18,923 nt of DNA from UBA12068 sp038318455 (GCA_038318455.1 JBBQCF010000019.1:1-18923); one strand, 5' to 3'. Numbered from the stretch's first letter, positions 5,728-14,400 are shown. The notes: a model not told the origin generated them from the sequence alone. Numbers and translations: made by a program.

Positions 5728-7092
5728 TTAAGGTTTCACTAGCTTAACATGTTCTTTTGTCAATTTATTTATATTAACACCGGATATTGTTTGTGTGGTA
5801 TATGCTGGTGATTCAATTTTTAGTGAATATATTCCTGAAGATAACGGGGTTGACGTGTCAGGATAATACAAGATACCGCTACCAGAAACATCCTTATTGG
5901 AAAAAACATCCACACTCAAACTATCAGTGAGAGAAATTTTTGCATCAACAACTGGAGCCAAAGTATCATTATCAACAACATCAACCAATAAACCATTTAA
6001 ATCCTTATCCACTAATTTAATTTCGTAAGTTAGGCTGGCTCCAGGTACAAGCGCCACGGGGCTTCCAACAGGAGTGTAATCAGCAATTTCATGCTGTGAG
6101 TCTGGAGTCGCAATAATGTTATAATTTCCAGAACTTATATTTGAATATTTTTTCTCTCCTGTTGCTAAATCTGTTGATCCAGCTTCATGAACATTAAAAA
6201 CATCCACATTTAAAGCATCACGTCCAAGAACTTTTCCGCCATTTAGAGTGAAATTTATATCTCCAATCGGATTGCCCGCATAGTCAACAGTCTTAATTGT
6301 TAGATTTGATAATTCATTTTGAATAAAATCAAAAACATTTAAAAATCCGAGTAGCACACTAATATGTTTGTATGTTGGAGTGTATGGTGAAGATAAATAA
6401 TCCAATGATGGAGAATCCAGAGTCGCCACTGTCTCATATCCATTTTTCGAAACAGTCACATAATAACCAGACATTGAAACAGGAGCAGCTGGAATCATAA
6501 TATGTCCATCATTATCAGTTTGCACAGTAAAATCTATTGCTGGTGAAACATCATTATTTACAATATGTACAGATGCTTGCTTAACAGCTTCTCCGTTATC
6601 GCCTTTAACATTTATCGCTAGTGGCGCTCCGCCAGCCAACGTTTCAAGACCAGGGGGAACAAATCGTGACAATGAAACAACTTCCTTATTTATTCCAGCG
6701 CTGTTTTTCCATGACACAGAAATCTTTGCAACTTTATAATCATTTGGAATAACATCCGCAGGATATACGCCATCCAATGGATCATCTTGATATTGTATCA
6801 AAGTGTGAACATGAAAATCGTGCCCATTATTTGTAACATCTTCATCTTGTGGAATTTTTCCATTCGGAATACCACCAATAATTCCAACGTCATCATATGC
6901 AAGATTACGAATTATTTCCATTTTTTCATTCGCAAAAGCAGTAGCGCCAAGTTCATTTTTTGCTTGAATAATATATCTCGTTCCTACCGTAGAGACAGTA
7001 TAGAAAGCTGAAAATGCAAATGTAATGATAAGCGCGACAATTAGCACTTCCACCAAAGAAAAACCCGCTTTATTTTTTTGTATCTTTTTCAT
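5728..7092 (-). CDS. Prepilin with three Ig-like (carboxypeptidase regulatory-like) domains
   Basis: The 454-aa protein starts MKKIQKNKAG/FSLVEVLIVALII, a canonical prepilin peptidase site with Gly at -1, Phe at +1 and Glu at +5. The pilin-like region (about 11-150) includes the PilV/GspI-type segment NEKMEIIRNLAYDDVG. It is followed by three similar beta modules (about 150-235, 260-345 and 365-450), each opening with a strand such as LAINVKGDNGEAV, LTIKTVDYAGNPI or LLVDVVDNDTLAP and closing with a GxYxxxxxS/P strand. This is the carboxypeptidase regulatory-like Ig fold. Ordinary minor pilins have 150-200 residues, so this one carries a large stalk or adhesive extension. It follows pilC by 16 bases. 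Confidence 0.85.
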   Translation of the reverse strand: MKKIQKNKAGFSLVEVLIVALIITFAFSAFYTVSTVGTRYIIQAKNELGATAFANEKMEIIRNLAYDDVGIIGGIPNGKIPQDEDVTNNGHDFHVHTLIQYQDDPLDGVYPADVIPNDYKVAKISVSWKNSAGINKEVVSLSRFVPPGLETLAGGAPLAINVKGDNGEAVKQASVHIVNNDVSPAIDFTVQTDNDGHIMIPAAPVSMSGYYVTVSKNGYETVATLDSPSLDYLSSPYTPTYKHISVLLGFLNVFDFIQNELSNLTIKTVDYAGNPIGDINFTLNGGKVLGRDALNVDVFNVHEAGSTDLATGEKKYSNISSGNYNIIATPDSQHEIADYTPVGSPVALVPGASLTYEIKLVDKDLNGLLVDVVDNDTLAPVVDAKISLTDSLSVDVFSNKDVSGSGILYYPDTSTPLSSGIYSLKIESPAYTTQTISGVNINKLTKEHVKLVKP

Positions 7093-7108
7093 GAGTATCG
7101 GAAAAAAA

Positions 7109-8332
7109 TTATTTAATATTGTCCATCATGCTATACATCGGCATAAGCATGGCAACTGCAAAAAATCCCACCACCGTACCAATTATAACCATCAATAATG
7201 GCTCGATAACTGCTGACAAATTTTTTGTAATTTGATCAACCTCTTCTTCATAAAATTCAGCCAATTGAAGTAAGACTGTTTCTGTTTTTCCAGTTTCCTC
7301 TCCAACTTGCACGATCTGTGAGACCATAATGGGGAAAATATCATTATGATCAGACAAGATCTTGCTCAAGCTAACACCCTTTTGCACATCTTCAATGCTT
7401 CCCAACAGCGCTTCCTGATAATAATAATTCGTAAGTGTATGAGAAATTATAGTAAGTGCTTCAATACTACCCACACCACTTTTTAGAAGTGAGCTATAAA
7501 TTCGAGCAAAACGAGCACAATTTGTTTGTTTTACAAGTGAACTAAATAGTGGAAATTTAATTGAAATCCAACTAATTGTTTTCTTGCCAGCAGGTTGCTT
7601 TAAAAAATATTGCAGGAAAATACCCACTCCAATAAACACGATTATCACTGCCACTCCATTATTTCTCATTAGATCGCTAAGATTAACAATAAATTGTGTC
7701 ATTGGTGGAAGCTTAGCATCCATATCTTTAAAAACACCCAACAGTTTTGGCAAAACAAAAGTAAGCATAATAACTCCAATTACAAGCATCACAGTCAAAA
7801 TAACAGCAGGATAAATCATCGCACCTTTCACCTTGCTTTTAAGATCATGCTCTTTCTCCAGTTGAACAGCCACAATTTTCAAGACTTCATCCAAATTTCC
7901 GGCAGTTTCTCCAACCTTAACCATGTTGACAAACAGTTCACCAAAAATACCAGGAAACATGGCCAACCCATCACTTAACGATTTTCCTCCTTGAATTTCA
8001 TCATAAATTTGCAACAAAATTTTATTGAAAGTTTTGTTTTGTGTTTGCATAGCAAGATTACTAACCGCGCGAGACACGGTGAGCCCTGAAGCAACCATGA
8101 TACTCAAGTTTCTAGCAAAAACCATTTTTTCCTTGAGTGGGACTGACTGAAATCTATCCAAAAAATTAACACCAACCTCACCTTTAACATCTTCCTTAAC
8201 TAAGGATATAGACGTGACCAAAAACCCCTCGCTGCGCAATTGTTGAGCAAGATTTTTTTCATCTTGAGCCGTGGCTTCACCACCCTTGGTTTCACCACTA
8301 TAACTCCTAGCAGTATAAATATATTTAGGCAT
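7109..8332 (-). CDS. pilC: Type IV pilus platform protein PilC (GspF family)
   Basis: The 407-aa protein is an inner-membrane polytopic protein with two T2SSF domains. The first domain includes LSIMVASGLTVSRAV and GGKSLSDGLA, followed by hydrophobic helices (YPAVILTVMLVIGVIMLTFVL, then VAVIIVFIGVGIFLQYFL). The second repeats the pattern (KSGVGSIEALTIIS, GVSLSKIL, VGEETGKTETVLLQLAEFYEEEV) and ends with LLMVIIGTVVGFFAVAMLMPMY. PilC is the platform turned by PilB to insert pilins. The frame extends to 8374, but I prefer the ATG at 8332 because MPKYIYTARSYSGETKGGEA matches the family N-terminus. Neither start has a good Shine-Dalgarno sequence. It follows pilB by about 110 bases. Confidence 0.93.
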   Translation of the reverse strand: MPKYIYTARSYSGETKGGEATAQDEKNLAQQLRSEGFLVTSISLVKEDVKGEVGVNFLDRFQSVPLKEKMVFARNLSIMVASGLTVSRAVSNLAMQTQNKTFNKILLQIYDEIQGGKSLSDGLAMFPGIFGELFVNMVKVGETAGNLDEVLKIVAVQLEKEHDLKSKVKGAMIYPAVILTVMLVIGVIMLTFVLPKLLGVFKDMDAKLPPMTQFIVNLSDLMRNNGVAVIIVFIGVGIFLQYFLKQPAGKKTISWISIKFPLFSSLVKQTNCARFARIYSSLLKSGVGSIEALTIISHTLTNYYYQEALLGSIEDVQKGVSLSKILSDHNDIFPIMVSQIVQVGEETGKTETVLLQLAEFYEEEVDQITKNLSAVIEPLLMVIIGTVVGFFAVAMLMPMYSMMDNIK

Positions 8333-8444
8333 AAATATAAAAATTCCAAAATACAGATTACGAGAACCAAACAAATTAACAAACGTTCAACACTCAAAAA
8401 AAACTTGGAATTTGTTTATTTTATTTTTTTGTAATTTTAGGAGT

Positions 8445-10193
8445 TTACTCCTTGGTTACTCTCATCACTTCTTCAATGGATGTAATTCCTTGTACTACTT
8501 TAATGAATCCATCTTCACCCATCGTGCGCATTCCATTTTCTCGTGCCTTTTTCTCTATATCATCAGATGAAGCATTGGAAGTTATCAACTTTCCAATAGA
8601 TTCATCCATCTCCAAAACTTCATATATTCCCAAACGACCATGATATCCTTCGTTATTGCATTGTTCACAGCCCTTAGCTCGATAAAAATTAATATCTTTC
8701 CAAGTACTTTTTGCATTAACATCTTTGCCAATTTCAGGAACCTTTTTAAGCATTGCTAAGATTTCATCCATATCGAAATTACTACTCAATGTCTTAATTT
8801 CATCTTTACTCAAAATATAAGGGGATTTACACTCATTACACAATTTTCTCACAAGACGTTGACCAATAATCACATTAACAGTAGAAGCAACCAAGAAGGC
8901 TTCAGCACCCATGTCCAAAAGACGTGGCAATGTTCCAGCTGCACTATTAGTATGCAATGTTGAAAGCACTAAATGTCCTGTCATAGCAGCTTCAACTGCA
9001 ATTTGCATAGTCTCGCCATCTCGAATTTCTCCAACCATTATAATATCTGGGTCTTGACGAAGGAGACTGCGAAGCGCTGCAGCAAAAGTCATTCCTATCT
9101 TAGCATTTGTTTGAGTTTGATTAACTCTAATCATGCGATATTCAACTGGATCTTCAACTGTAGAAATGTTAACTTCGGTAGTGTTTAAAATATCCATGAC
9201 AGTATACAAGGTGGTTGTTTTTCCTGATCCAGTCGGCCCTGTCACCAAGACCATGCCATTTGGCCTTTTGATGTGCTTATGCACAGCTTCCAAGGCATTG
9301 CCCGTAAGTCCCATTTTTTCAAGAGTTAATCCCTTAGCTGTTTCGTCCAAAAGACGCATAACTATTTTTTCTCCTTCAAAAACAGGCAGCATACTAACAC
9401 GAAAAGAAATTTTGTATCCTTCTTTTTCAATTTTAAAACGTCCGTCTTGCGGTAAGCGATGTTCGTCCAATTTAAGATTAGATAAAACCTTAATACGAGC
9501 AACAAGTCCCTCTAGCACCTGATGAGGAAGTGTCATAGCATCATGAAGAACACCATCAATACGATACCGCACGCGAACTTCTTTTTCACCAGGCTCAATA
9601 TGAATATCACTGGCTGACTGCAAAATGGCATGTTTAATTAAAGTATCTACTATTTTTATTATCGGCAAATCTTGAGCGATTTTTTCTAGATCTGCTACAT
9701 TATTATCACTAGCGACATCATTAGAATTTTTATTTATAATATCACCAAATTCCGCCTTTAGACTTTTCTCATATTGCTTAAGAATAGCCCTAATACTTTC
9801 GTCATTAGTAAGACATGGAATAATATTAAGTCCTGTTTTTTTCTTGATAAAATCGATAGTCTGCAAATCTTCAGGATTCTTCATGGCCACTTTAAGATCG
9901 TTACCATTTTTTTCAAAAGCGATTATGCTATATTTTTTTGCAATAGGTTCAGGAATAATCTGCAAAATATCCGCGGTAATGCTTTCCTTTTCAAGATTAA
10001 CAAAAGGCACACCTAAAATATATGAGTATAGCTTTCGAAGCTCAACCTCATTCATTATCTTTTTTTCCAAAAGCAAATCTCCCAATCTTTGATTGGAGTC
10101 TGTGGCAATTTTAAAATTATCTTCTATGATTTTTTTGTCTAGCAAATTTGAATCAAGAAGAAAATCTTTGAGCTGTTTGTTTTCAATTCGCAT
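8445..10193 (-). CDS. pilB: Type IV pilus assembly ATPase PilB
   Basis: The 582-aa protein is a full-length GspE/PilB hexameric ATPase that powers pilus extension. An N-terminal MshEN-like domain (about 1-140) is followed by the N2 domain (ASDIHIEP, 194-201, with RYRIDGVL). The ATPase core has Walker A GPTGSGKT (319-326), an Asp box (VEDPVE, near 346-351), Walker B DPDIIMVGEIRD (381-392) and a His box TGHLVLSTLHTN (405-416). The four zinc-binding cysteines of the assembly ATPases are present (C452, C455, C509, C512), which argues for PilB rather than the retraction ATPase PilT. It is the first gene of the pilus cluster. A 14-base hairpin overlaps its stop codon (8439-8452). Confidence 0.97.
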   Translation of the reverse strand: MRIENKQLKDFLLDSNLLDKKIIEDNFKIATDSNQRLGDLLLEKKIMNEVELRKLYSYILGVPFVNLEKESITADILQIIPEPIAKKYSIIAFEKNGNDLKVAMKNPEDLQTIDFIKKKTGLNIIPCLTNDESIRAILKQYEKSLKAEFGDIINKNSNDVASDNNVADLEKIAQDLPIIKIVDTLIKHAILQSASDIHIEPGEKEVRVRYRIDGVLHDAMTLPHQVLEGLVARIKVLSNLKLDEHRLPQDGRFKIEKEGYKISFRVSMLPVFEGEKIVMRLLDETAKGLTLEKMGLTGNALEAVHKHIKRPNGMVLVTGPTGSGKTTTLYTVMDILNTTEVNISTVEDPVEYRMIRVNQTQTNAKIGMTFAAALRSLLRQDPDIIMVGEIRDGETMQIAVEAAMTGHLVLSTLHTNSAAGTLPRLLDMGAEAFLVASTVNVIIGQRLVRKLCNECKSPYILSKDEIKTLSSNFDMDEILAMLKKVPEIGKDVNAKSTWKDINFYRAKGCEQCNNEGYHGRLGIYEVLEMDESIGKLITSNASSDDIEKKARENGMRTMGEDGFIKVVQGITSIEEVMRVTKE

Positions 10194-10203
10194 TTTTTTA
10201 TTT

Positions 10204-10346
10204 TTCTTATCCGCCGTCTGTCCGCCGATGAGGCAGGATGAGGCAGATATTTTTATTTTTCTTTTTACTTGCTAGCAAGGCAGGTATTTTTTATTTTTTG
10301 TATTTCATGTTTGCATTTTTAAATGCTTACATGTTTAAATGATTCC
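10204..10346. repeat. Palindromic intergenic elements upstream of pilB
   Basis: A GC-rich island stands out in A/T-rich surroundings: CCGCCGTCTGTCCGCC at 10211-10226 overlaps a tandem 10-mer, CGATGAGGCA/GGATGAGGCA (10226-10245). Next is a perfect 12-base palindrome CTTGCTAGCAAG (10268-10279) joined to GCAGGT. Then comes a stepped hairpin: CATGT and GCATTT pair with AAATGC and ACATG through 2-base internal loops (10306-10333). Seen on the minus strand, two units share AAAAATACCTGCCT/AAAAATATCTGCCT. Short GC-rich palindromes of this style are common between Parcubacteria genes; that comparison is from general knowledge. The hairpin could also terminate response-regulator transcripts, but it lacks a T run. 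Confidence 0.55.
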
Positions 10347-10724
10347 CTATTTGATATTTAAAATTTCTTTCACTTTGGTTGTAACTTCTTCCAATTTATA
10401 ATCAGCTTTTACTAAATATGTTGTTGCGCCAAGTTCCAAAGCTTTTTCCACATCTGAAATACTTCCCAAATTTGTTAGCAATACAATTGGAACATGTTTT
10501 GTATTTTCATTTGCCCTAACTTCCACCAAAACAGTATAGCCATCTTTTTTCGGAAGAACAATATCTAACAAAATCAAATCTGGCTTATTTGCTATAGCCT
10601 TTTCCACTCCCAACTCGCCATCAGTTGCGCAGTCGACCTCAAAACCTTCAGTAGAAAGATATTCACTAAGTGCTTTTTGCAAAACAAGGTCATCCTCGAT
10701 AATAAGCAGTTTCTTTTTTTCCAT
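10347..10724 (-). CDS. Receiver-only response regulator (CheY-like)
   Basis: The 125-aa protein is a single receiver domain with all catalytic residues: the acidic pair E10/D11-D12, phospho-acceptor D54 in LILLDIVLP, T84 in VLLTN and K106 in YLVKADY. There is no DNA-binding or enzymatic output domain, so it must act through protein contact or through an unseen partner. Its gene lies between the histidine kinase gene (106 bases upstream) and pilB (about 150 bases downstream), all on the minus strand. By analogy with the PilG/PilH and CheY-like regulators of twitching motility, I infer that it signals to the pilus machine. A weak promoter-like pair precedes it at 10753-10781. Confidence 0.92.
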   Translation of the reverse strand: MEKKKLLIIEDDLVLQKALSEYLSTEGFEVDCATDGELGVEKAIANKPDLILLDIVLPKKDGYTVLVEVRANENTKHVPIVLLTNLGSISDVEKALELGATTYLVKADYKLEEVTTKVKEILNIK

Positions 10725-10752
10725 AATGTTTTTGCACCATGTTGACCAGCAA

Positions 10753-10781
10753 ATGCTAACGATTCACTATTCATTCATCAA
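10753..10781 (-). promoter_or_regulatory. Possible promoter of the response regulator gene
   Basis: On the minus strand TTGATG (10781-10776) and TAGCAT (10758-10753) are 17 bases apart, each matching four of six consensus bases. They lie about 30 bases before the ATG at 10724. The match is weak and the region is A/T-rich, so chance is possible. Confidence 0.3.
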
Positions 10782-10830
10782 CACAGAATATTTTTTTAAT
10801 TAATATAATTTTTTATAATTTACTGCAGAT

Positions 10831-11799
10831 TCATGCTTTCTTATTAGCATCAACTAACGACACTGAAAAATAAAATTCGCTTCCGACATTCTCAATTGAC
10901 TTAAACCAAAGTTTTCCTCCTGACTGTTCAACAATATTCTTTGCGATATAAAGGCCCAGTCCAGTGCCATCTGTTTTATTTTTAATTGAATTATTGCTAC
11001 GAAAAAATTTCTCGGCAATATTATCTTGCTCTCTCTTCGGGATACCAACCCCATTATCTCTCACGCACACCTGCACAAAACCATTATCCACTTCAATAAA
11101 AACCTCTACTTTTCCCTTACTATCAATATATTTTATAGCATTTGAAATAAGATTATCCATAACCACCACAAAACGGCGCTTATCAACAAAAACCATAGCT
11201 TTTTCAACACTGCAAGATGTTATAAGCTCAACATGCATAGCTTTGGCAAAAACTTCTTGCCCAGCAACAGAATCCGAAACCAAATCACAAAAATTTATTT
11301 CTTCTTTAGCTAGAGCAAGCTGCCCTTGATCAATTCTAGCAACATCGAGCAAATCATTTACTAATCTACCCATTTTTTCGCCTGAATGGTTAATTTCCTG
11401 AACAATTTCAATCTGTTTTGGATTTAATCCATCTTGAAATTTTGCCAACAACAATTCTATTTGCCATTTCAATTCCGAAATAGGAGTTTTGAGTTGATGA
11501 GAAGCAATAGAAACAAATTCCGTTTTCATTTTATTTGCTTTTGCAACCTCTTCCACTGTGCGAATAATTGAATTTCCGATAGTAAAAAGCAAAAGAACAA
11601 TCAATGTTTCACTGATAATCAAAACCTCTGGCGAATCATAATAGGTGGAAGCCATATAGATACCCAATATAGCCGTTACAATAACAAAACCCATCACAAT
11701 AAACAAGAAACTCGGCGTTTTCCAAACGCTAATGCCAAGATCATCAGCTTGTTTTTTCAAATTAAATTCATCGTAAATTCTTCGCTTCAAATTAATCAT
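10831..11799 (-). CDS. Membrane sensor histidine kinase
   Basis: The 322-aa protein has two transmembrane helices (about 29-50 and 59-76) separated by only about eight residues, so there is no extracellular sensor domain. It probably senses the membrane state or uses a partner. HisKA follows with the phospho-accepting H101 in SIASHQLKTP. The HATPase domain has the N box (DNLISNAIKY, N216-N220), the G1 box RDNGVGIP (247-254), the F box EKFFR (263-267) and the G2 box GTGLGL (278-283). It lies upstream of the receiver-only regulator, on the same strand as the pilus operon, and is the likely kinase of that regulator. An extended -10 promoter precedes it. Confidence 0.93.
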   Translation of the reverse strand: MINLKRRIYDEFNLKKQADDLGISVWKTPSFLFIVMGFVIVTAILGIYMASTYYDSPEVLIISETLIVLLLFTIGNSIIRTVEEVAKANKMKTEFVSIASHQLKTPISELKWQIELLLAKFQDGLNPKQIEIVQEINHSGEKMGRLVNDLLDVARIDQGQLALAKEEINFCDLVSDSVAGQEVFAKAMHVELITSCSVEKAMVFVDKRRFVVVMDNLISNAIKYIDSKGKVEVFIEVDNGFVQVCVRDNGVGIPKREQDNIAEKFFRSNNSIKNKTDGTGLGLYIAKNIVEQSGGKLWFKSIENVGSEFYFSVSLVDANKKA

Positions 11800-11844
11800 G
11801 TTTTGATAATCTAAAAATATTTTAAACCTCTTTTTATATGTTTT

Positions 11845-11880
11845 ATTATATCATACAAATCCACAAAAAAGAACAAGAAA
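11845..11880 (-). promoter_or_regulatory. Probable promoter of the histidine kinase gene
   Basis: On the minus strand an extended -10 element TGATATAAT (11853-11845) lies about 45 bases before the ATG at 11799. The -35 region is T-rich (TTCTTT at a 17-base distance, TTGTTC at 20), which an extended -10 can tolerate. It sits directly after the ychF terminator, as expected at the start of a new transcription unit. Confidence 0.5.
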
Positions 11881-11906
11881 AAAGCAAGAATTAATCTCGC
11901 CTTTTT
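11875..11906 (-). terminator. Intrinsic terminator after ychF
   Basis: On the minus strand, AAGGCGAG pairs with CTTGCTT across the loop ATTAATT, with one bulged G and one G-T pair. A run of six T follows. It starts about 26 bases after the ychF stop. The opposite strand has A and T runs as well, but no plus-strand gene ends here. Confidence 0.65.
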
Positions 11907-11931
11907 ATCTATTGTTTGTATTATTTCAAAA

Positions 11932-13005
11932 TTAAACCTTGAATTCCACCACCTCCCCATCATTCATCACATAATCTCTTCCAACTGTTTTCACGGCGCC
12001 AAGCTCCTTGGCTTTGCCCCAAGAGCCAATTTCCAAAAGCTTGTCCCACATGATGACGTCAGCTCTGATGAATTTTTCTTGAAAGTCTGTGTGAATAGCC
12101 GCTCCAGCTTCCGGAGCAGTTGCACACTTTTTGATGGTCCAAGCGCGAGTTTCAATTTTTCCAGTCGTGAGAAAGGTTTGCAGACCCAAAAGGTCATAAG
12201 CTGCCACGATCAAATCATCAATATGCGAAACCAGTTCCATTTCAGTTTTTTCTTCCTCGCTCATTTCAATCAGTTCTTCTTCGATTTTAATATCCAATTT
12301 GATATGCTTTTTGCTTTCCAAAACATCAGGCAATTTTTCATTGATGTCAGCGACGTTATAAACATATAAAAATGGCTTCATGGTAAGGAGCATCATTTCG
12401 CGTACAATCAACTTGCCGTTTTCCTCGCCAGCTGGCGAATTCAGCATCTCCATAATTCCAGGCGTCTCATTGGCCAATTTTCCCTCTTCTAAAGTCTTTT
12501 TAATCTTTTTAATCACTTCCAATTGCTTATCTGCGCCTTTTTTGTTGCCACGGACTTCTTTTTCAATTCTACCTTCAGTTTTTGCCACCGTGTCCATGTC
12601 AGCCAAAATAAGCTCCATGTTGATCACTTCCATGTCCCCAATTGGGTCAATTTTGTTGTGCACATGGGTAATATTGCCATTTTCAAAAACTCGCACGACT
12701 TGTGCAATCGCATCAACTTCCCTAATGTTAGCCAAAAACTTGTTCCCAAGCCCTTCTCCTTCTGAAGCGCCTTTCACAATTCCCGCAATATCCACAAATT
12801 CCACCACTGCTGGCACAATTTTTTCAGTCTGCGACATTTCAGACAGCTTGAGGAGCCTTTCGTCTGGAACTTTCACAATTCCTACATTTGGCTCAATGGT
12901 GCAAAAGGGATAATTACTAATTTCCACTGGATTTTTGGTCAGTGCCTTGAAAAGGGTTGATTTCCCCACATTTGGAAGTCCTACTATACCTATTTGTAAA
13001 GCCAT
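11932..13005 (-). CDS. ychF: Ribosome-associated P-loop ATPase/GTPase YchF (Obg-like)
   Basis: The 357-aa protein matches the YchF/OLA1 family over its whole length. The Walker A motif GLPNVGKST lies at 9-17, switch II reads VDIAGIVKGASEGEGLGNKFL near residue 70, and the C-terminal TGS-type domain ends with ETRAWTIKK, AGAAIHTDFQEKFIRADVI and GRDYVMNDGEVVEFKV, all signatures of the family. YchF binds ribosomes, hydrolyses ATP in preference to GTP, and affects stress responses. It is divergent from thiI across 193 bases, in which both leaders carry similar A/T-rich repeats. The family is usually about 363 residues, so the gene is complete. Confidence 0.97.
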   Translation of the reverse strand: MALQIGIVGLPNVGKSTLFKALTKNPVEISNYPFCTIEPNVGIVKVPDERLLKLSEMSQTEKIVPAVVEFVDIAGIVKGASEGEGLGNKFLANIREVDAIAQVVRVFENGNITHVHNKIDPIGDMEVINMELILADMDTVAKTEGRIEKEVRGNKKGADKQLEVIKKIKKTLEEGKLANETPGIMEMLNSPAGEENGKLIVREMMLLTMKPFLYVYNVADINEKLPDVLESKKHIKLDIKIEEELIEMSEEEKTEMELVSHIDDLIVAAYDLLGLQTFLTTGKIETRAWTIKKCATAPEAGAAIHTDFQEKFIRADVIMWDKLLEIGSWGKAKELGAVKTVGRDYVMNDGEVVEFKV

Positions 13006-13198
13006 AAAATAAGTTCTTAAAGTTTATAAAGTCTATCAAGTTCGTAAAGTAAATAGTACAAGAAATTTGGAAAATAAGCAATAATATGACTTCAGCAACA
13101 GAAACTCTTTTCTTTTGCTTGATTATGTGGTATTAATACTTGATGTTCGTATAGTTACCTTATAACTTTATGAACTTTATAAACCTTACAACTAAGTT
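13006..13198. promoter_or_regulatory. Divergent ychF/thiI leader region with mirrored sequences
   Basis: The two start codons face away from each other across 193 bases. Read toward each gene, both leaders carry ACTTTATAAAC followed by (C/T)TTA and an AACT/AAGTT stretch before ATG. GTTTATAAAGT at 13022-13032 is the exact reverse complement of 13174-13184. The flanks look alike for roughly 40 bases with some mismatches. I see no strong promoter pair, although the TATAAAC and TATAGT strings could serve. No gene is visible. Confidence 0.5.
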
Positions 13199-14374
13199 AT
13201 GATTCAAGATCACATCATCTGCCATTACGGAGAAATTGCACTCAAAGGTGGCAATCGCGCTTTCTTTGAGAAGCAATTGATTCAAAACATCAAAGACCAG
13301 CTGAACACTTTCTCGGAAGGTTCTTTTGAGTGGGTGAAAAAAATGTCAGGTGGGATCATGATCAAGCTCACAGAAAAAGGAGTTGCCCAGCACGAGCAAG
13401 TTCATAATGCACTCATGCACACTTTTGGAATTGCCAATTTTTCTTTTGCCACCAGCGTGCCCCAGGACATTGAAACCCTGAAAACATTTTGCGCAGAAAT
13501 GATGGAGCAAGAAAATTTTGAAAGTTTTCGCGTGACCACACAAAGATCAAACAAAAAATTTCCCCTAACCAGTGAAGAAATAAACCGCGAAGTTGGTGGA
13601 TATATTTTCGATAAATTCAAAGAAAAGAAAAATGTTAGCTTGAAAAATCCTGACTGTGAATGCAAAATTTTCATCATCAATGAATTTGCGTTGGTGTCGC
13701 TGCAAAAAATTGCAGGGCTTGGAGGACTGCCAATTGGCACAGGAAAGAAGGCATTGGCAATGCTTTCAGGTGGTTTTGATTCGCCAGTGGCCGCTTTTCA
13801 AATCGCCAGGCGCGGCGTGCAGCTTCGCTATGCTCATTTTCACAGTGCTCCCTACACTTCCAAAGCTTCCATTGAAAAAGTTGTCGCACTTTCCAAGGAG
13901 CTTAAAAAATTCGGAATCTCCACAAAAATATATATGATTCCATTTGCAGATGTGCAAAAAGAAATCATGATGAAAACTCCAGAAAGATTTCGCGTGATTC
14001 TATATCGTCGCATGATGATGAGAATTTCGGAAAAGATTGCCAGCAGAGAAAAATGTTTGGCGCTTGTCACGGGAGATTCAATTGGACAAGTCGCATCCCA
14101 AACACTGGAAAATATTTTGGCAGTCAGTGAGGCCGCCACGCTTCCAATTTTCAGACCACTGATTGGAATGGACAAAGAAGAAATCATGCAAAAGGCCAAG
14201 ATTATTGGAACTTATGACATTTCAATTTTGCCGCATGACGATTGTTGCACGCGCCTGATGCCCAAAAAACCAGAAACGCGCGCCAAACTTTTTGAAGTTT
14301 TGGAATCAGAAAAAGCCTTGGAAATTCCAAGACTCATCAAAGAAACACTGGCGAAAATTGAAATCATTAAATAA
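13199..14374 (+). CDS. thiI: tRNA 4-thiouridine synthase ThiI (no rhodanese domain)
   Basis: The 391-aa protein has the ThiI layout: an N-terminal ferredoxin-like part with YGEIALKGGNR (10-20), a THUMP domain (about 60-170) and a PP-loop pyrophosphatase domain with SGGFDSP (190-196). Family motifs GDSIGQVASQTLEN (about 292-305) and PHDDCCTRLMPKKPET (345-360, with C349/C350) follow. It activates U8 of tRNA with ATP for sulfur transfer, and the tRNA-Arg gene in this window has T at that position. The E. coli enzyme has an extra rhodanese domain; this one ends before it, like the Bacillus type of about 400 residues, so sulfur must come from a separate cysteine desulfurase. It is the only plus-strand protein gene here and ends in a bidirectional terminator. 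Confidence 0.96.
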   Translation: MIQDHIICHYGEIALKGGNRAFFEKQLIQNIKDQLNTFSEGSFEWVKKMSGGIMIKLTEKGVAQHEQVHNALMHTFGIANFSFATSVPQDIETLKTFCAEMMEQENFESFRVTTQRSNKKFPLTSEEINREVGGYIFDKFKEKKNVSLKNPDCECKIFIINEFALVSLQKIAGLGGLPIGTGKKALAMLSGGFDSPVAAFQIARRGVQLRYAHFHSAPYTSKASIEKVVALSKELKKFGISTKIYMIPFADVQKEIMMKTPERFRVILYRRMMMRISEKIASREKCLALVTGDSIGQVASQTLENILAVSEAATLPIFRPLIGMDKEEIMQKAKIIGTYDISILPHDDCCTRLMPKKPETRAKLFEVLESEKALEIPRLIKETLAKIEIIK

Positions 14375-14400
14375 AAGGCTATTCATATTTGCCATTTCCA

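Noticed and set aside
12380..12913. 177-codon plus-strand frame
   Set aside because: It lies wholly antisense to ychF, whose protein is conserved over its whole length.
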